Made by a program: the position numbers and the translations under genes. From contig JAHENC010000020.1 of assembly GCA_024643365.1 (NCBI GenBank), positions 155,930-219,929 of the forward strand: a stretch of 64,000 nucleotides of DNA, written 5' to 3'. The notes under the pieces are model-generated. The model was given only the letters and a program-made list of their open reading frames with translations. It was not told the origin of the DNA and ran no database searches. Position 1 is the stretch's first letter; every line of letters starts with the position of its first letter. The stretch is from Crocinitomicaceae bacterium. GTDB taxonomy: Bacteria > Bacteroidota > Bacteroidia > Flavobacteriales_D > Crocinitomicaceae. Below, piece by piece: positions 16,354 through 25,967 of the stretch.

Positions 16354-17799
16354 ATGGAATCGAAAGATGGCTATGAAAAAGAGCTTCACTCGCACATTGA
16401 GCAGGAGCGCGCAGCGGTAACGTTGCAAAGTAAGGTCGGCGAATTATTGTACGACAAAGGAATTGAATTGGTGTTATTCCGTAATCACTTGACGGATGTA
16501 ACTATTTCTGAAATTCTTAATCTACATGAGTACGCTAAGAAAGTAGTGAATAAACCCATTGATGTGTTTACCACTTCTGAGTTAGCAGTTGCGTTAATGA
16601 CGATGGAAGTAACCGCATCCAAATTGGATATCGGGAAACTTGCAAGTGAATGGTTAGCTGAAAAAGCAAACTATTCATCCAAAGCAGAATTCTTGTCTGA
16701 CAAACTTGGTAAACTTCCAGTACAACAAACAATCGAGCCGCGTGATGTTGTTTTATACGGATTTGGACGTATTGGACGTTTAGCAGCAAGAGAGTTAATC
16801 AAACAAGCTGGAAAAGGACAACAATTGCGCTTAAGAGCAATCGTGACACGTGGATCAAGTGATGCAGACATCATCAAACGTGCTTCGTTGTTACGAAATG
16901 ACTCCGTTCATGGCGCGTTCAAAGGAACCGTTCTTGAAGATTTAGCAAACAAAAGCCTAGTAATCAACGGACAAATCGTTCATATGATTGATGCATCGAA
17001 TCCAGAGGATATCGACTATACACAGTTTGGAATCAACAACGCCTTGATCATCGACAACACAGGTGTTTTCACCAACCGTGAACAATTGTCTCGTCACCTA
17101 CAAGCGAAAGGTGTTTCAAAAGTATTATTGACAGCACCAGGAAAAGAAGTACCAAACATCGTTTACGGAATCAACCAAGGAACTTTGGATATTGAAAATG
17201 AAAACATTTTCTCTGCAGCTTCTTGTACAACGAATGCCATCTCCCCTATTTTAAAGGTGGTGAACGATAAATTTGGCGTAGTAAAAGGACACATCGAAAC
17301 GGTTCATGCTTATACAAATGACCAAAACTTATTGGACAACATGCACAAAAAAGTGCGTCGTGGACGTTCAGCAGCGATTAACATGGTTATCACATCTACA
17401 GGTGCTGGAAGTGCTGTAACGAAAGTAATTCCAGACTTAAAAGACAAATTAACTGCCAATGCAGTGCGTGTACCAACTCCAAATGGATCTTTGGCAATCT
17501 TGAGTCTAGAATTAGGAAAAGGAACAACTGTTGAGGATGTGAATGCAGCGATTAAAGATGCAGCATTGAATGGCGAATTAGTCAATCAAATCCATTATTC
17601 ATTCGATCCTGAATTGGTATCTAGTGACATCATCGGAAATACTTGTTGTTCCGTGTTTGACTCCAATGCAACCATTGCATCTATTGACGGAAAAAACGTG
17701 GTATTGTATGCATGGTACGACAACGAATTCGGTTATACAAAGCAAGTGATTCGACTAGCGAAATACATTTCGAAAGTTCGAAGAGCGATGTATTATTAA
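16354..17799 (+). CDS. gap: Glyceraldehyde-3-phosphate dehydrogenase with N-terminal extension
   Basis: The 481-residue protein carries a complete GAPDH module from about residue 131: NAD-binding YGFGRIGRLAAREL, catalytic cysteine in SAASCTTNAIS (about residue 291), and the C-terminal AWYDNEFGYTKQVIRLA. It oxidises glyceraldehyde-3-phosphate to 1,3-bisphosphoglycerate. The first 130 residues, mostly helical, have no counterpart in ordinary 330-residue GAPDHs; similar long forms are known in Bacteroidota, but their role is unclear to me. The ATG at 16354 is preferred over an upstream frame start at 16285, which lies inside the preceding terminator. Confidence 0.93.
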   Translation: MESKDGYEKELHSHIEQERAAVTLQSKVGELLYDKGIELVLFRNHLTDVTISEILNLHEYAKKVVNKPIDVFTTSELAVALMTMEVTASKLDIGKLASEWLAEKANYSSKAEFLSDKLGKLPVQQTIEPRDVVLYGFGRIGRLAARELIKQAGKGQQLRLRAIVTRGSSDADIIKRASLLRNDSVHGAFKGTVLEDLANKSLVINGQIVHMIDASNPEDIDYTQFGINNALIIDNTGVFTNREQLSRHLQAKGVSKVLLTAPGKEVPNIVYGINQGTLDIENENIFSAASCTTNAISPILKVVNDKFGVVKGHIETVHAYTNDQNLLDNMHKKVRRGRSAAINMVITSTGAGSAVTKVIPDLKDKLTANAVRVPTPNGSLAILSLELGKGTTVEDVNAAIKDAALNGELVNQIHYSFDPELVSSDIIGNTCCSVFDSNATIASIDGKNVVLYAWYDNEFGYTKQVIRLAKYISKVRRAMYY

Positions 17800-17802
17800 T
17801 TG

Positions 17803-17830
17803 AAAGCCTCCTCCGGGAGGCTTTTTTTTT
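17803..17830 (+). terminator. Terminator of gap
   Basis: The stem AGCCTCC/GGAGGCT (17805-17811 with 17816-17822) closes a TCCG loop and is followed by nine or ten T. It starts a few bases after the gap stop codon. Confidence 0.9.
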
Positions 17831-17882
17831 GACTTTTTTTCAAACTTTAGTTAGAAGAAGGATGGAATCAAGTCAAAACAAT

Positions 17883-17890
17883 TATTTTTG
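17883..17890 (+). promoter_or_regulatory. -7 box TATTTTTG of cmk
   Basis: An exact TAnnTTTG match ends four bases before the cmk ATG at 17895, predicting a leaderless or almost leaderless transcript. No TTG at -33 distance is obvious. Confidence 0.45.
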
Positions 17891-17894
17891 AGAC

Positions 17895-18584
17895 ATGAAT
17901 CAAAAAAGAATCACCATCGCCATTGACGGATTTTCAGCATGTGGAAAGAGCACTCTTGCGAAGGACCTAGCAAAACAACTTGGCTATGTGTTTATTGATT
18001 CTGGCGCCATGTACCGTGCAGCTGCACTCTACTGTTTGAAACATCAGTTGATTCAAGATGGTAAATTAGATAAAGTAGGAATTGACACGCAATTGTCGCA
18101 GATGGACATTCACTTTGTAGCAGTTGATGCTGAATCCCACATTTTTTTAAACGGACAAGATGTCTCGAATGAAATCCGAGAACCGAAAGTAGCCGAGATT
18201 GTTTCGATTGTAGCGGCCTACAAACCGATCCGCGAAAAATTAGTGGAAGCACAACAAAAAATGGGCGTGCTAGGTGGAATTGTTATGGATGGTCGTGATA
18301 TTGGTTCTGTCGTGTTCCCTACTGCTGAATTGAAGTTATTTGTCACTGCGGATCCAGAAATACGTGTTCAGCGTAGACTAGCAGAAATGCAGTCCAAAGG
18401 AATTAAGATGTCTGTAGAAGAAGTACGTCAGAATTTGGCCGAACGCGATCACTTAGATTCAACACGAGAGGAAAGTCCATTGATCCAAGTTGCAGATGCA
18501 CTTGTATTAGACAATTCTCAACTCTCAAAAGAAGAACAGTTAGATTGGGTTTTGGCTAAAGCGAATTTACTCGTAACCAATTAA
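17895..18584 (+). CDS. cmk: Cytidylate kinase
   Basis: Cmk phosphorylates CMP and dCMP with ATP. The P-loop is GFSACGKSTLAKDLAK (about residues 12-27), followed by the substrate segment FIDSGAMYRAAA, and later VMDGRDIGSVVFP (about residues 132-144) and the LID region with QRRLAEM. At 229 residues the length is normal. Its 3' end overlaps the convergent DUF2891 gene by 18 bases. Confidence 0.95.
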   Translation: MNQKRITIAIDGFSACGKSTLAKDLAKQLGYVFIDSGAMYRAAALYCLKHQLIQDGKLDKVGIDTQLSQMDIHFVAVDAESHIFLNGQDVSNEIREPKVAEIVSIVAAYKPIREKLVEAQQKMGVLGGIVMDGRDIGSVVFPTAELKLFVTADPEIRVQRRLAEMQSKGIKMSVEEVRQNLAERDHLDSTREESPLIQVADALVLDNSQLSKEEQLDWVLAKANLLVTN

Positions 18585-19712
18585 CGCAAACACTGAAAAG
18601 GACGACAACCAGTGGTCAATGTCGTAATTTCCTTTCCCTATACTTTCTTGTGCGTAGTCCCACATATCATTCATAGCTTTCACCCACTCTTTTTTAGTGG
18701 CTTCATCTAAAGTTCCTTCCGGCATTGTTTTTAACATTCCGTTCAGACACCAAATGCGGTTCAAATGATACCCATCCCAATGAGATTCGTAGCCATCATG
18801 TTTTGCTGAACGTTTGATTTGCAACGGGATTTTTACGCGTTCTGCCACAAATAAATCTGGACAATAACTCTTACTCCATTTAACAAAATTCTTCGGTGAC
18901 ATGATTTTGCGCATTAAATCGGCGACTAATAAACTTGCAGACATAAAATCATACTCGTACGGTTCTTTTTCAATCGCTACATTTTCGATTTTCCCGTAAT
19001 ATTTCATAGCTGCAGACGCAACAACTTTCTTCAATTTTTTATCACCAAAAGCTATCGCGTAATCATACGCAAAGGACAAGCCCATTGCTGGACTATCATG
19101 ACTTCCTGATAATTCAACATCGTCCACTTGTTTCCATACAACAGAATGAACATATGCAATATAATTTGATAACGGCATTAAGTTTTTCAACCATACTTTC
19201 GCTTCTTGATCATCCCAAGAATTTAATTCATCGGCTACTTTTAGCACCCAAGATTGTCCATAAGGAAATTCAAAAAGTCCCTTTTCATGCGTGCGCACAT
19301 ACGCCAATTCTTTCTGGATGTTTTCCGAAGTAAAACTTTCTTTTAAACGTTGACGTAACTCAGCTGCCTCAGGGATATTTGGGTGAAGCTTCAAGATTTT
19401 GATCATGCACCAATGGTTATGAACGGCACTGTGCCAGTCGAAGCAACCATAAAACGAAGGCCACACATCGCGTGGACCATCCGTGTCGCCTTTCTTACGA
19501 AGTGCTTTGAAATAGTAATGCGGACTTGATTTCGATGCACAATCCAAAGACAATTTTGCAAAATACGAAGCACCTTCATCGGAAAGCGTGTAGCGTCCAT
19601 CTGGCAAGTTCGTCACTAGCTTATTGTTCCCCGTATTTAAAATCAAACCTGAGGACTCTTGACCGAAGGAACTAAATCCAATGAGTAAAAATGCGATAAA
19701 AAGGTACTTCAT
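18567..19712 (-). CDS. DUF2891-family exported protein
   Basis: A 381-residue protein with a cleavable signal peptide (MKYLFIAFLLIGFSSFGQ). The conserved block FYGCFDWHSAVHNHWC at about residues 88-103, GSHDSPAMGLSFAYDYA in the middle and the C-terminal HWDGYHLNRIWCLNGM with DIDHWLSSFSVFALIG fit the DUF2891 family, which has an alpha/alpha-barrel look and no established function. Clustered His, Trp and Asp residues suggest an enzyme. The start at 19712 is chosen because it begins the signal peptide; the frame opens three codons earlier. It follows the polytopic membrane gene by 18 bases and may be cotranscribed. Confidence 0.8.
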   Translation of the reverse strand: MKYLFIAFLLIGFSSFGQESSGLILNTGNNKLVTNLPDGRYTLSDEGASYFAKLSLDCASKSSPHYYFKALRKKGDTDGPRDVWPSFYGCFDWHSAVHNHWCMIKILKLHPNIPEAAELRQRLKESFTSENIQKELAYVRTHEKGLFEFPYGQSWVLKVADELNSWDDQEAKVWLKNLMPLSNYIAYVHSVVWKQVDDVELSGSHDSPAMGLSFAYDYAIAFGDKKLKKVVASAAMKYYGKIENVAIEKEPYEYDFMSASLLVADLMRKIMSPKNFVKWSKSYCPDLFVAERVKIPLQIKRSAKHDGYESHWDGYHLNRIWCLNGMLKTMPEGTLDEATKKEWVKAMNDMWDYAQESIGKGNYDIDHWLSSFSVFALIGYE

Positions 19713-19730
19713 AAAGATCATTTAAGTCAA

Positions 19731-21065
19731 TTAGTTTGTTGGTGCCTTGAATCCATTTTTCATAATGGCCACGGATTCTTTTCCAATTCCAACAATGGAA
19801 ATAATGTTCAATGGGAATTCTAAAAGTACGTGAGAGAAACTCAAGAAGAACAACAAACTCAATCCCAAAGAATAATCGTATGCATAGAACACACTGGCAA
19901 CGACCCAAAGTAAAATTACTGCGGCAAAGCGCAATTTTGGTACTTGGTGCCAACGAATGATTTCTGTTTTACTGAACCAGTTCAAATAGTGATATAAATA
20001 TGCAAAGGCGATGAAGCGCATCAACATGATTCCAATCGTTGAATTGTAGACAATGGAAGCATATTTCTCCAAAGAGAATCCCGTAAACAACTTCGCAGGA
20101 ATCGGCTTCATTTGATATTCATCTAACATACCCTCTTTCGCGAACAATTGTAAAATATTGTCCACTTGGAAATTCGGATTTAAGGGCTGTTTATTAATCA
20201 AATAAGCCTTGTTTGGAATTTTAGAAAGGCTGTCCACCAATCCATTTAAGTTTTCTTTTGTAATGAAGTTGTATTGTGCATTCGCTTCTTTAAAATCCTT
20301 TTTCTTCACGAAGGAAACAAAGTCCGAATTCGTGTAAACTGGATCGTTAATCAGATTAAAATGATCCATGATACTGATGTTCGTTGCGTAGAATCCATCT
20401 CCTTTCGCATAGTGCGCGTTTCTTCCAAACTCGGAAACAGGCGCTTTTGGATCGACTGGAAGTGCAAAAACCAAAAGTAAAGGCACGGTCACGAATCCAA
20501 CCATCTGCCACATTCCGGAAACACTTCTTGTTTTCAGGGAACCGAACAACATGAAGAGTCCTGTAAATAAATACACGTGAATTAAGGTTGGAACCAAGGA
20601 TGTTAAAGCGAACACCGTCGTACTTTCTGAATTGGCTATTGAATTATCTGGACTCAACCATCCGGATACAAAGACAAATAAGAATAAAATGGCAATGATT
20701 TTCACGAACAGATTTTTAACCAAGGCGAAAAGAATTGCACTAAACAAGGCGAAAACCAAGAGTTTATCGAAGAGATTCATTTTCACGAAGTAGTCATACA
20801 CTTCGACACTTACACCAAAATCTTTCGCGAAAGCAGCATAAGACAATAGGATTCCAACCAACAATAAAACCACGAAATCGTATTTACCTTTCGCATAATA
20901 ATTACGATCGTGCAACCAACTGATTTCCGTCAAGTAATGTAGGGGTCCTAGGTAGGCATATGCCAATAAGAATGTTTCAAACGGATAAAAGTATGCAAGT
21001 ACTGCTGTAATAAGCATTAATCCAATGTTGGCGTAGTTGATTTTGTCTTCTCTTAATGCATTCAT
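19731..21065 (-). CDS. Polytopic membrane protein of unknown function, histidine-rich
   Basis: A 444-residue integral membrane protein with about nine or ten hydrophobic segments and one soluble loop (about residues 218-345). Histidines lie in or beside membrane segments: GPLHYLTEISWLHDRN (about 40-55), PTLIHVYLF (about 160), AYLYHYLNWFSKTEIIRWHQVP (split as YLYHYLNWF and EIIRWHQVP, about 365-385) and SHVLLEFPLN near the C terminus. I do not recognise the family. The pattern recalls membrane oxygenases or other metal-binding membrane enzymes, but this is only inference. It follows its own -7 box and may be cotranscribed with the DUF2891 gene. Confidence 0.72.
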   Translation of the reverse strand: MNALREDKINYANIGLMLITAVLAYFYPFETFLLAYAYLGPLHYLTEISWLHDRNYYAKGKYDFVVLLLVGILLSYAAFAKDFGVSVEVYDYFVKMNLFDKLLVFALFSAILFALVKNLFVKIIAILFLFVFVSGWLSPDNSIANSESTTVFALTSLVPTLIHVYLFTGLFMLFGSLKTRSVSGMWQMVGFVTVPLLLVFALPVDPKAPVSEFGRNAHYAKGDGFYATNISIMDHFNLINDPVYTNSDFVSFVKKKDFKEANAQYNFITKENLNGLVDSLSKIPNKAYLINKQPLNPNFQVDNILQLFAKEGMLDEYQMKPIPAKLFTGFSLEKYASIVYNSTIGIMLMRFIAFAYLYHYLNWFSKTEIIRWHQVPKLRFAAVILLWVVASVFYAYDYSLGLSLLFFLSFSHVLLEFPLNIISIVGIGKESVAIMKNGFKAPTN

Positions 21066-21084
21066 GATTGTGGATTTTATCTAA

Positions 21085-21092
21085 CAAATTTA
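21085..21092 (-). promoter_or_regulatory. -7 box TAAATTTG of the membrane-protein gene
   Basis: The minus strand reads TAAATTTG, an exact consensus match, 19 bases before the ATG at 21065. The region where a -33 element would lie overlaps the T-run side of the parC terminator, and no TTG is seen. Confidence 0.4.
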
Positions 21093-21107
21093 ACGAAAAT
21101 AATGGCT

Positions 21108-21137
21108 AAAAAAAAGCCACCGAAACTTTCGATGGCT
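21108..21137 (-). terminator. Terminator of the parE-parC operon
   Basis: On the minus strand AGCCATCGAAA and TTTCGGTGGCT pair (with one T-G wobble) between 21137 and 21115, followed by eight T. It begins 14 bases after the parC stop codon. Confidence 0.85.
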
Positions 21138-21150
21138 ATATGGAATGAAT

Positions 21151-23844
21151 CTAAAATAATTTAATCTGATCCTCGTTATCTTCCTCTTCTTTTTTGGTCA
21201 AATCCCATTCCATGCTTGGAATTGGACCCGCTTCGTCTTCTTCCATGATTTCTACCTCGTCGTCACTGGTTGACTCTGCCGGTTTTTGATCTGGCCAAGG
21301 TTCTGGACTTTCATCGATGGGATGCGTCAAGATGATTTCTTTGACTTTCAATTTCGTCATTTGATTCCCTTGCGCTTTCATTCCTTTGATATCAATCAAA
21401 TCTGCGAGGTTCACAACGTTGTCCGGAAGGTTCTTCGTTTCCTTCAGTAATTTGTTGTAGACAATCTTCGCCTCTGGACGATAAGCTGTCGAAACAATAT
21501 CCATATAGGAACCTGTGGACTCACTGATGAACGAAACACGTTTATCTGAAAGGACTTCGCAAATGAAGCGTTTCACGTAATGCAATTCTTTCTCTGCGTC
21601 AAAATATACAGTTGAGATTGGTCGATCCTGAATCCATTTCTCGATATGAACCATGTCCTCGTCGAAATGCGTCGCTAAATCAAACGAACTCAAACGGTAC
21701 TCTCCATTTCGATACAAAGTCAAAATACGGTCGTCTCCTTTGAAGGAACCCAGGAACTTCCCTCTCCCCTCGTCATTGAGTCGTCCAACAATGCCATCGT
21801 ACCAAATCTTACGTGCTGCCAAGGTGGACCCACCTACTTCTTTTTGCACGATTTTCTGGATAATTTCCTTCGTTACTCGATTTCCAGCTGAATTTCTTCC
21901 TTTGATCAGTAATTCACCTAAATCGACATCGAAACGCAAACGTTTTAAATGCGGTCTTGGACGCAATAAAACTGTAATTACCTCGCGTTCCCCATTTGGA
22001 TGTACGGAGAAATAGAGCATCTTCGATCCTTTTGCCCCTTTGGTTAAATCGTATTCTGAATCACGTGTAATGGAATTCACGTAGAAACGTTTCATCATGG
22101 TAGCACCACCAATTCCATCTTGATAAAACAAGTGATAAATGGTCCGCGTGTCTCCTTTTTTCCAAACACTGGCAAAAATCAAGTCCTTACCAACAAATTT
22201 CTTATCGGAAACTTTGGTTACCATCATTTTACCGGATGCGAAGAAACAAATGATGTCGTCGATTTCTGAACAATCACCAATTGGTTCGTTTTTCTTTAAT
22301 CCGTAACCGATGAATCCTTCCTCGTAATCGACGTACAATTTACGGTTAGCAATGATTACTTTCGTCGCGCTAATGTTATCAAATACTTTGATTTCCGTTT
22401 TACGCTCTTTTCCAGTACCAAAACGTTTCTTTAAATCCTTGTAATAATCGATAGCATATTCCACCAAGTTATTCAAATGCGCTTTCACCACTTGAATTTC
22501 CTCTTCGATTTTCAATAAAGCATCATCCGCTTTCGTTGAGTCGAATCGCGTGATTCGAATCATCGGGATTTGCGTCAATTTGTGTAAATCCTCATCCTCT
22601 ATCGCACGAATCAACTGTTTTTTGAAAGGCTCGAAACGTTTGTACAAATACTCGTACAAGGCCTCACGATCGCTGTAGTGCTTAAAGTCAATGTACATCT
22701 CGTTGTTAATAAACAACTTCTCCAATGTAGAGAAATGCCATTGACGCTCCAACTCGTCCAAACGTATTTGCAACTCGAGTTTCAACAAGCGAACGGTATT
22801 GTCCGTATTGATTTTCAGGATTTCCGTTACGCCTAAAAAACGTGGCTTATCTCCATCGATAATCGAGGAGTTTGGTGCCATCGACACCTCGCAATCCGTG
22901 AATGCGTAAAGTGCGTCAATCGTTTTATCTGGAGAAACTCCAGGAAATAAATGCACGATGATTTCCGCCTCCGAGGACGTATTATCTTCGATTTTCTTAA
23001 TCTTGATTTTTCCTTTGTCGTTAGCTTTGATTACGGACTCAATCAATGACCCAGTCGTTGTTCCAAATGGGATTTCGTGGATCGTCAAAGTTTTGTTATC
23101 GACCTTTTTAATCTTCGCACGAACGCGCACACGTCCACCGCGCAACCCATCGTTGTAGCCAGTAAAATCAGCCATTCCACCATTAGGGAAATCGGGAAGT
23201 AACTCCACTTTCTTTCCACGTAGATGGTTGATCGACTGTTCAATTAATTCAATAAAGTTGTGTGGTAAGAACTTACAAGCCATTCCCACGGCGATTCCTT
23301 CCGCTCCCTGCGCTAACAAAAGCGGGAATTTCATTGGAAGTTGCTCCGGCTCTTTGTTTCGCCCATCGTAACTCAACAACCAATTCGTCGTTTTTGGATT
23401 AAAAGCTACATGCAAGGCAAACTTGGATAAACGTGCCTCAATGTAACGTGGAGCGGCTGCTCCATCGCCTGTTAAGGTATTTCCCCAGTTTCCTTGACAA
23501 TCAATCAATAAGTCTTTTTGTCCAAGTTGCACCAACGCATCACCAATCGAAGCATCCCCATGTGGGTGATATTTCATCGTGTTTCCGATAATGTTCGCAA
23601 CTTTATTGTAGCGCCCATCTTCTAACTCTCTCATGGAGTGGAGGATGCGTCGTTGAACAGGTTTTAGACCATCGTTCAATGCCGGAACGGCTCTTTCCAG
23701 AATTACGTAACTGGCATAATCCAAGAACCAATTTTGATAAAGTCCACCAACGGGAATGATTTTCTCATCCACCTGTTTGTTTTCAAATGGATTGTGTTCA
23801 TCTCCCAAGGATGGATTCAAGTCTTCTATTTCGTCTTCCGCCAT
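21151..23844 (-). CDS. parC: DNA topoisomerase IV subunit A (GyrA/ParC family)
   Basis: An 897-residue type IIA topoisomerase cleavage subunit that with ParE decatenates chromosomes. The catalytic tyrosine is Tyr134 in AAPRYIEARLS. The quinolone region reads HPHGDASIGDALVQ, so the serine of E. coli GyrA position 83 is alanine (Ala98) while the acidic partner (Asp102) is kept. The C-terminal part is a beta-pinwheel-like domain and an acidic tail. It starts three bases after the parE stop. The gyrase A paralogue is not in the window; ParC assignment rests on the parE neighbour and the Bacteroidota-type sequence. Confidence 0.92.
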   Translation of the reverse strand: MAEDEIEDLNPSLGDEHNPFENKQVDEKIIPVGGLYQNWFLDYASYVILERAVPALNDGLKPVQRRILHSMRELEDGRYNKVANIIGNTMKYHPHGDASIGDALVQLGQKDLLIDCQGNWGNTLTGDGAAAPRYIEARLSKFALHVAFNPKTTNWLLSYDGRNKEPEQLPMKFPLLLAQGAEGIAVGMACKFLPHNFIELIEQSINHLRGKKVELLPDFPNGGMADFTGYNDGLRGGRVRVRAKIKKVDNKTLTIHEIPFGTTTGSLIESVIKANDKGKIKIKKIEDNTSSEAEIIVHLFPGVSPDKTIDALYAFTDCEVSMAPNSSIIDGDKPRFLGVTEILKINTDNTVRLLKLELQIRLDELERQWHFSTLEKLFINNEMYIDFKHYSDREALYEYLYKRFEPFKKQLIRAIEDEDLHKLTQIPMIRITRFDSTKADDALLKIEEEIQVVKAHLNNLVEYAIDYYKDLKKRFGTGKERKTEIKVFDNISATKVIIANRKLYVDYEEGFIGYGLKKNEPIGDCSEIDDIICFFASGKMMVTKVSDKKFVGKDLIFASVWKKGDTRTIYHLFYQDGIGGATMMKRFYVNSITRDSEYDLTKGAKGSKMLYFSVHPNGEREVITVLLRPRPHLKRLRFDVDLGELLIKGRNSAGNRVTKEIIQKIVQKEVGGSTLAARKIWYDGIVGRLNDEGRGKFLGSFKGDDRILTLYRNGEYRLSSFDLATHFDEDMVHIEKWIQDRPISTVYFDAEKELHYVKRFICEVLSDKRVSFISESTGSYMDIVSTAYRPEAKIVYNKLLKETKNLPDNVVNLADLIDIKGMKAQGNQMTKLKVKEIILTHPIDESPEPWPDQKPAESTSDDEVEIMEEDEAGPIPSMEWDLTKKEEEDNEDQIKLF

Positions 23845-23847
23845 GAT

Positions 23848-25734
23848 TTAGGATGCAATTTCAATTTCATTTGTACTAAGTTCCGATTTCCCTTGATCTA
23901 CCACATCCTTCTCAACGCGCAGATTATCTATGATAAACTCTTGACGTTCTTGGGTGTTTTTACCCATGAAATAGGACAGAATCGAATCAATGGAATTGTC
24001 TTTTGTCAAAAGGACAGGTTCCAAACGAATGTCCTCACCAATAAAGTGGATAAACTCATCTGGTGAAATCTCTCCGAGTCCTTTAAATCGGGTGATCTCT
24101 GCACCTTTGCCAATCTCTTCGATGGCATTTCGGCGTTCTTCGTCAGAATAACAGTAAATCGTTTTCTTTTTATTGCGGACACGGAACAATGGTGTCTGCA
24201 AGACATACACGTGGTTGCGCTTCACCAAATCTGGAAAGAACTGAAGGAAAAACGTCAACAACAACATGCGAATGTGCATTCCGTCGACATCGGCATCGGT
24301 CGCAATAACGATTTTATTGTAGCGCAAATTATCCATGTCGTCTTCAATGTCCAAAGCCGCTTGAATCAGGTTAAATTCCTCATTCTCATACACAACTTTT
24401 TTGGTCAAACCATAACAGTTCAATGGTTTACCACGCAACGAAAACACAGCTTGTGTACTCACATCTCTTGACTTAGTTATCGACCCACTCGCTGAATCTC
24501 CCTCTGTAATAAAGAGTGTGGTTTCTTCGCGTTTTTCGTCCTTCAAGTCTGTCAAATGCGTTCGACAATCGCGTAATTTCTTGTTATGTAAATTCGCTTT
24601 TTTTGAACGGTCGCGTGCAATTTTACGAATTCCAGCTAATTCCTTGCGTTCACGCTCGGACTGCTTGATTTTCTTTTCGATTGTTTCCGCCACATCCGGA
24701 TTTCGGTGCAGGTAATTATCGAGTTTATCTTTTAAAAAGTCATTGATGAACGCACGCATCGATTTCCCACCTGGTTCGATTTCTTGCGATCCAAGTTTCG
24801 TTTTCGTTTGTGATTCAAAGACCGGTTCTATTACTTTCACCGCGATCGCTGCCACAATGGACTGACGAATATCCGATGCTTCGTAGTTTTTATTGTAAAA
24901 ATCACGAATGACCTTAGCTACGGATTCACGGAAAGCACTTTGATGTGTTCCACCTTGTGTGGTATGTTGTCCGTTAACGAAAGAGTAATAATCCTCACCA
25001 TAAGTTCTACCGTGAGTGAATGCTACCTCGATGTCTTCATCTTCCAAGTGGATGATTGGGTAAAGTGGATCTCCATCCATGTTGTTTTCCAACAAGTCTT
25101 TTAGTCCATCTTTGGATTGGAATTTCTCCCCATTGTAATACATGGCTAATCCACGATTCAAATAGCAATAATTCCACATCATTTTATCTAAATACGCTGT
25201 TTTAAAAGCATATTTCTTGAAAATCGTTTCATCCGGAATGAATTCAACGTATGTTCCATTTACTTCATCAGTTTTCTCAATTGGATGTTGTTTTACGAGT
25301 TCACCTTTGGAAAATTCAGCGGCCACCTTCTCTCCTTCACGAACAGAATAGACCATGAAATGAGATGAGAGCGCGTTTACAGCCTTTGTTCCGACCCCGT
25401 TTAATCCAACCGATTTCTTAAACGCTTTGGAGTCGTACTTTCCTCCGGTATTCATTTTGGAAACCACTTCCACCACTTTACCGAGTGGAATCCCTCGTCC
25501 ATAATCGCGGACAGAAACTTTTCCATCCTTAATTTTAATATCGACGCGTTTTCCATTCCCCATAACGAACTCATCGATACAGTTATCCACGACTTCTTTG
25601 ACAAGAATATAGATTCCGTCATCAGCTGCTGCACCATCACCTAATTTCCCGATGTACATTCCGGGACGAAGACGAATGTGTTCCTTCCAATCGAGGGAAC
25701 GTATGTTGTCTTCCGTATATTGATTTTCTGCCAT
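23848..25734 (-). CDS. parE: DNA topoisomerase IV subunit B
   Basis: A 628-residue GHKL ATPase subunit. The N-terminal ATP site shows VDNCIDEF and the G-loop [12 protein letters not shown] (about residues 100-115); the TOPRIM motif is [11 protein letters not shown] (about residues 420-430) with [13 protein letters not shown] later. Bacteroidota ParE/GyrB family lengths agree. The frame opens 19 codons upstream, but that segment contains the promoter, so ATG 25734 is used. parE is first and parC second in the operon. Confidence 0.93.
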   Translation of the reverse strand: MAENQYTEDNIRSLDWKEHIRLRPGMYIGKLGDGAAADDGIYILVKEVVDNCIDEFVMGNGKRVDIKIKDGKVSVRDYGRGIPLGKVVEVVSKMNTGGKYDSKAFKKSVGLNGVGTKAVNALSSHFMVYSVREGEKVAAEFSKGELVKQHPIEKTDEVNGTYVEFIPDETIFKKYAFKTAYLDKMMWNYCYLNRGLAMYYNGEKFQSKDGLKDLLENNMDGDPLYPIIHLEDEDIEVAFTHGRTYGEDYYSFVNGQHTTQGGTHQSAFRESVAKVIRDFYNKNYEASDIRQSIVAAIAVKVIEPVFESQTKTKLGSQEIEPGGKSMRAFINDFLKDKLDNYLHRNPDVAETIEKKIKQSERERKELAGIRKIARDRSKKANLHNKKLRDCRTHLTDLKDEKREETTLFITEGDSASGSITKSRDVSTQAVFSLRGKPLNCYGLTKKVVYENEEFNLIQAALDIEDDMDNLRYNKIVIATDADVDGMHIRMLLLTFFLQFFPDLVKRNHVYVLQTPLFRVRNKKKTIYCYSDEERRNAIEEIGKGAEITRFKGLGEISPDEFIHFIGEDIRLEPVLLTKDNSIDSILSYFMGKNTQERQEFIIDNLRVEKDVVDQGKSELSTNEIEIAS

Positions 25735-25760
25735 TTCGATTTTTGTGGTTTTCCGAATAA

Positions 25761-25793
25761 CAAAAATAACTTTTAGAAGGACTGAAAACACAA
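25761..25793 (-). promoter_or_regulatory. Promoter of parE-parC
   Basis: On the minus strand TTG (25791-25793) and TATTTTTG (25761-25768) are 22 bases apart; the -7 box is an exact TAnnTTTG match, 26 bases before ATG 25734. Confidence 0.55.
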
Positions 25794-25916
25794 CGAAAGA
25801 TGCTTTTTTATGAACGAATTTCAGTTGATAAAGGCCTTTATTTCAAGAACTAAGTCAAAAACATTCAAAAGTTCACGGAGCACCATTGAATTTCGAAGGA
25901 AATTCAACCGAAACAA

Positions 25917-25946
25917 TTGTGATTTCCACTCAAAATCCTATCTTTG
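25917..25946 (+). promoter_or_regulatory. Promoter of efp
   Basis: TTG (25917-25919) and TATCTTTG (25939-25946) are separated by 19 bases, an excellent match to the Bacteroidota housekeeping promoter. The predicted leader is about 15 bases. Confidence 0.65.
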
Positions 25947-25967
25947 CCTCCAAATTTGAATTGAACC

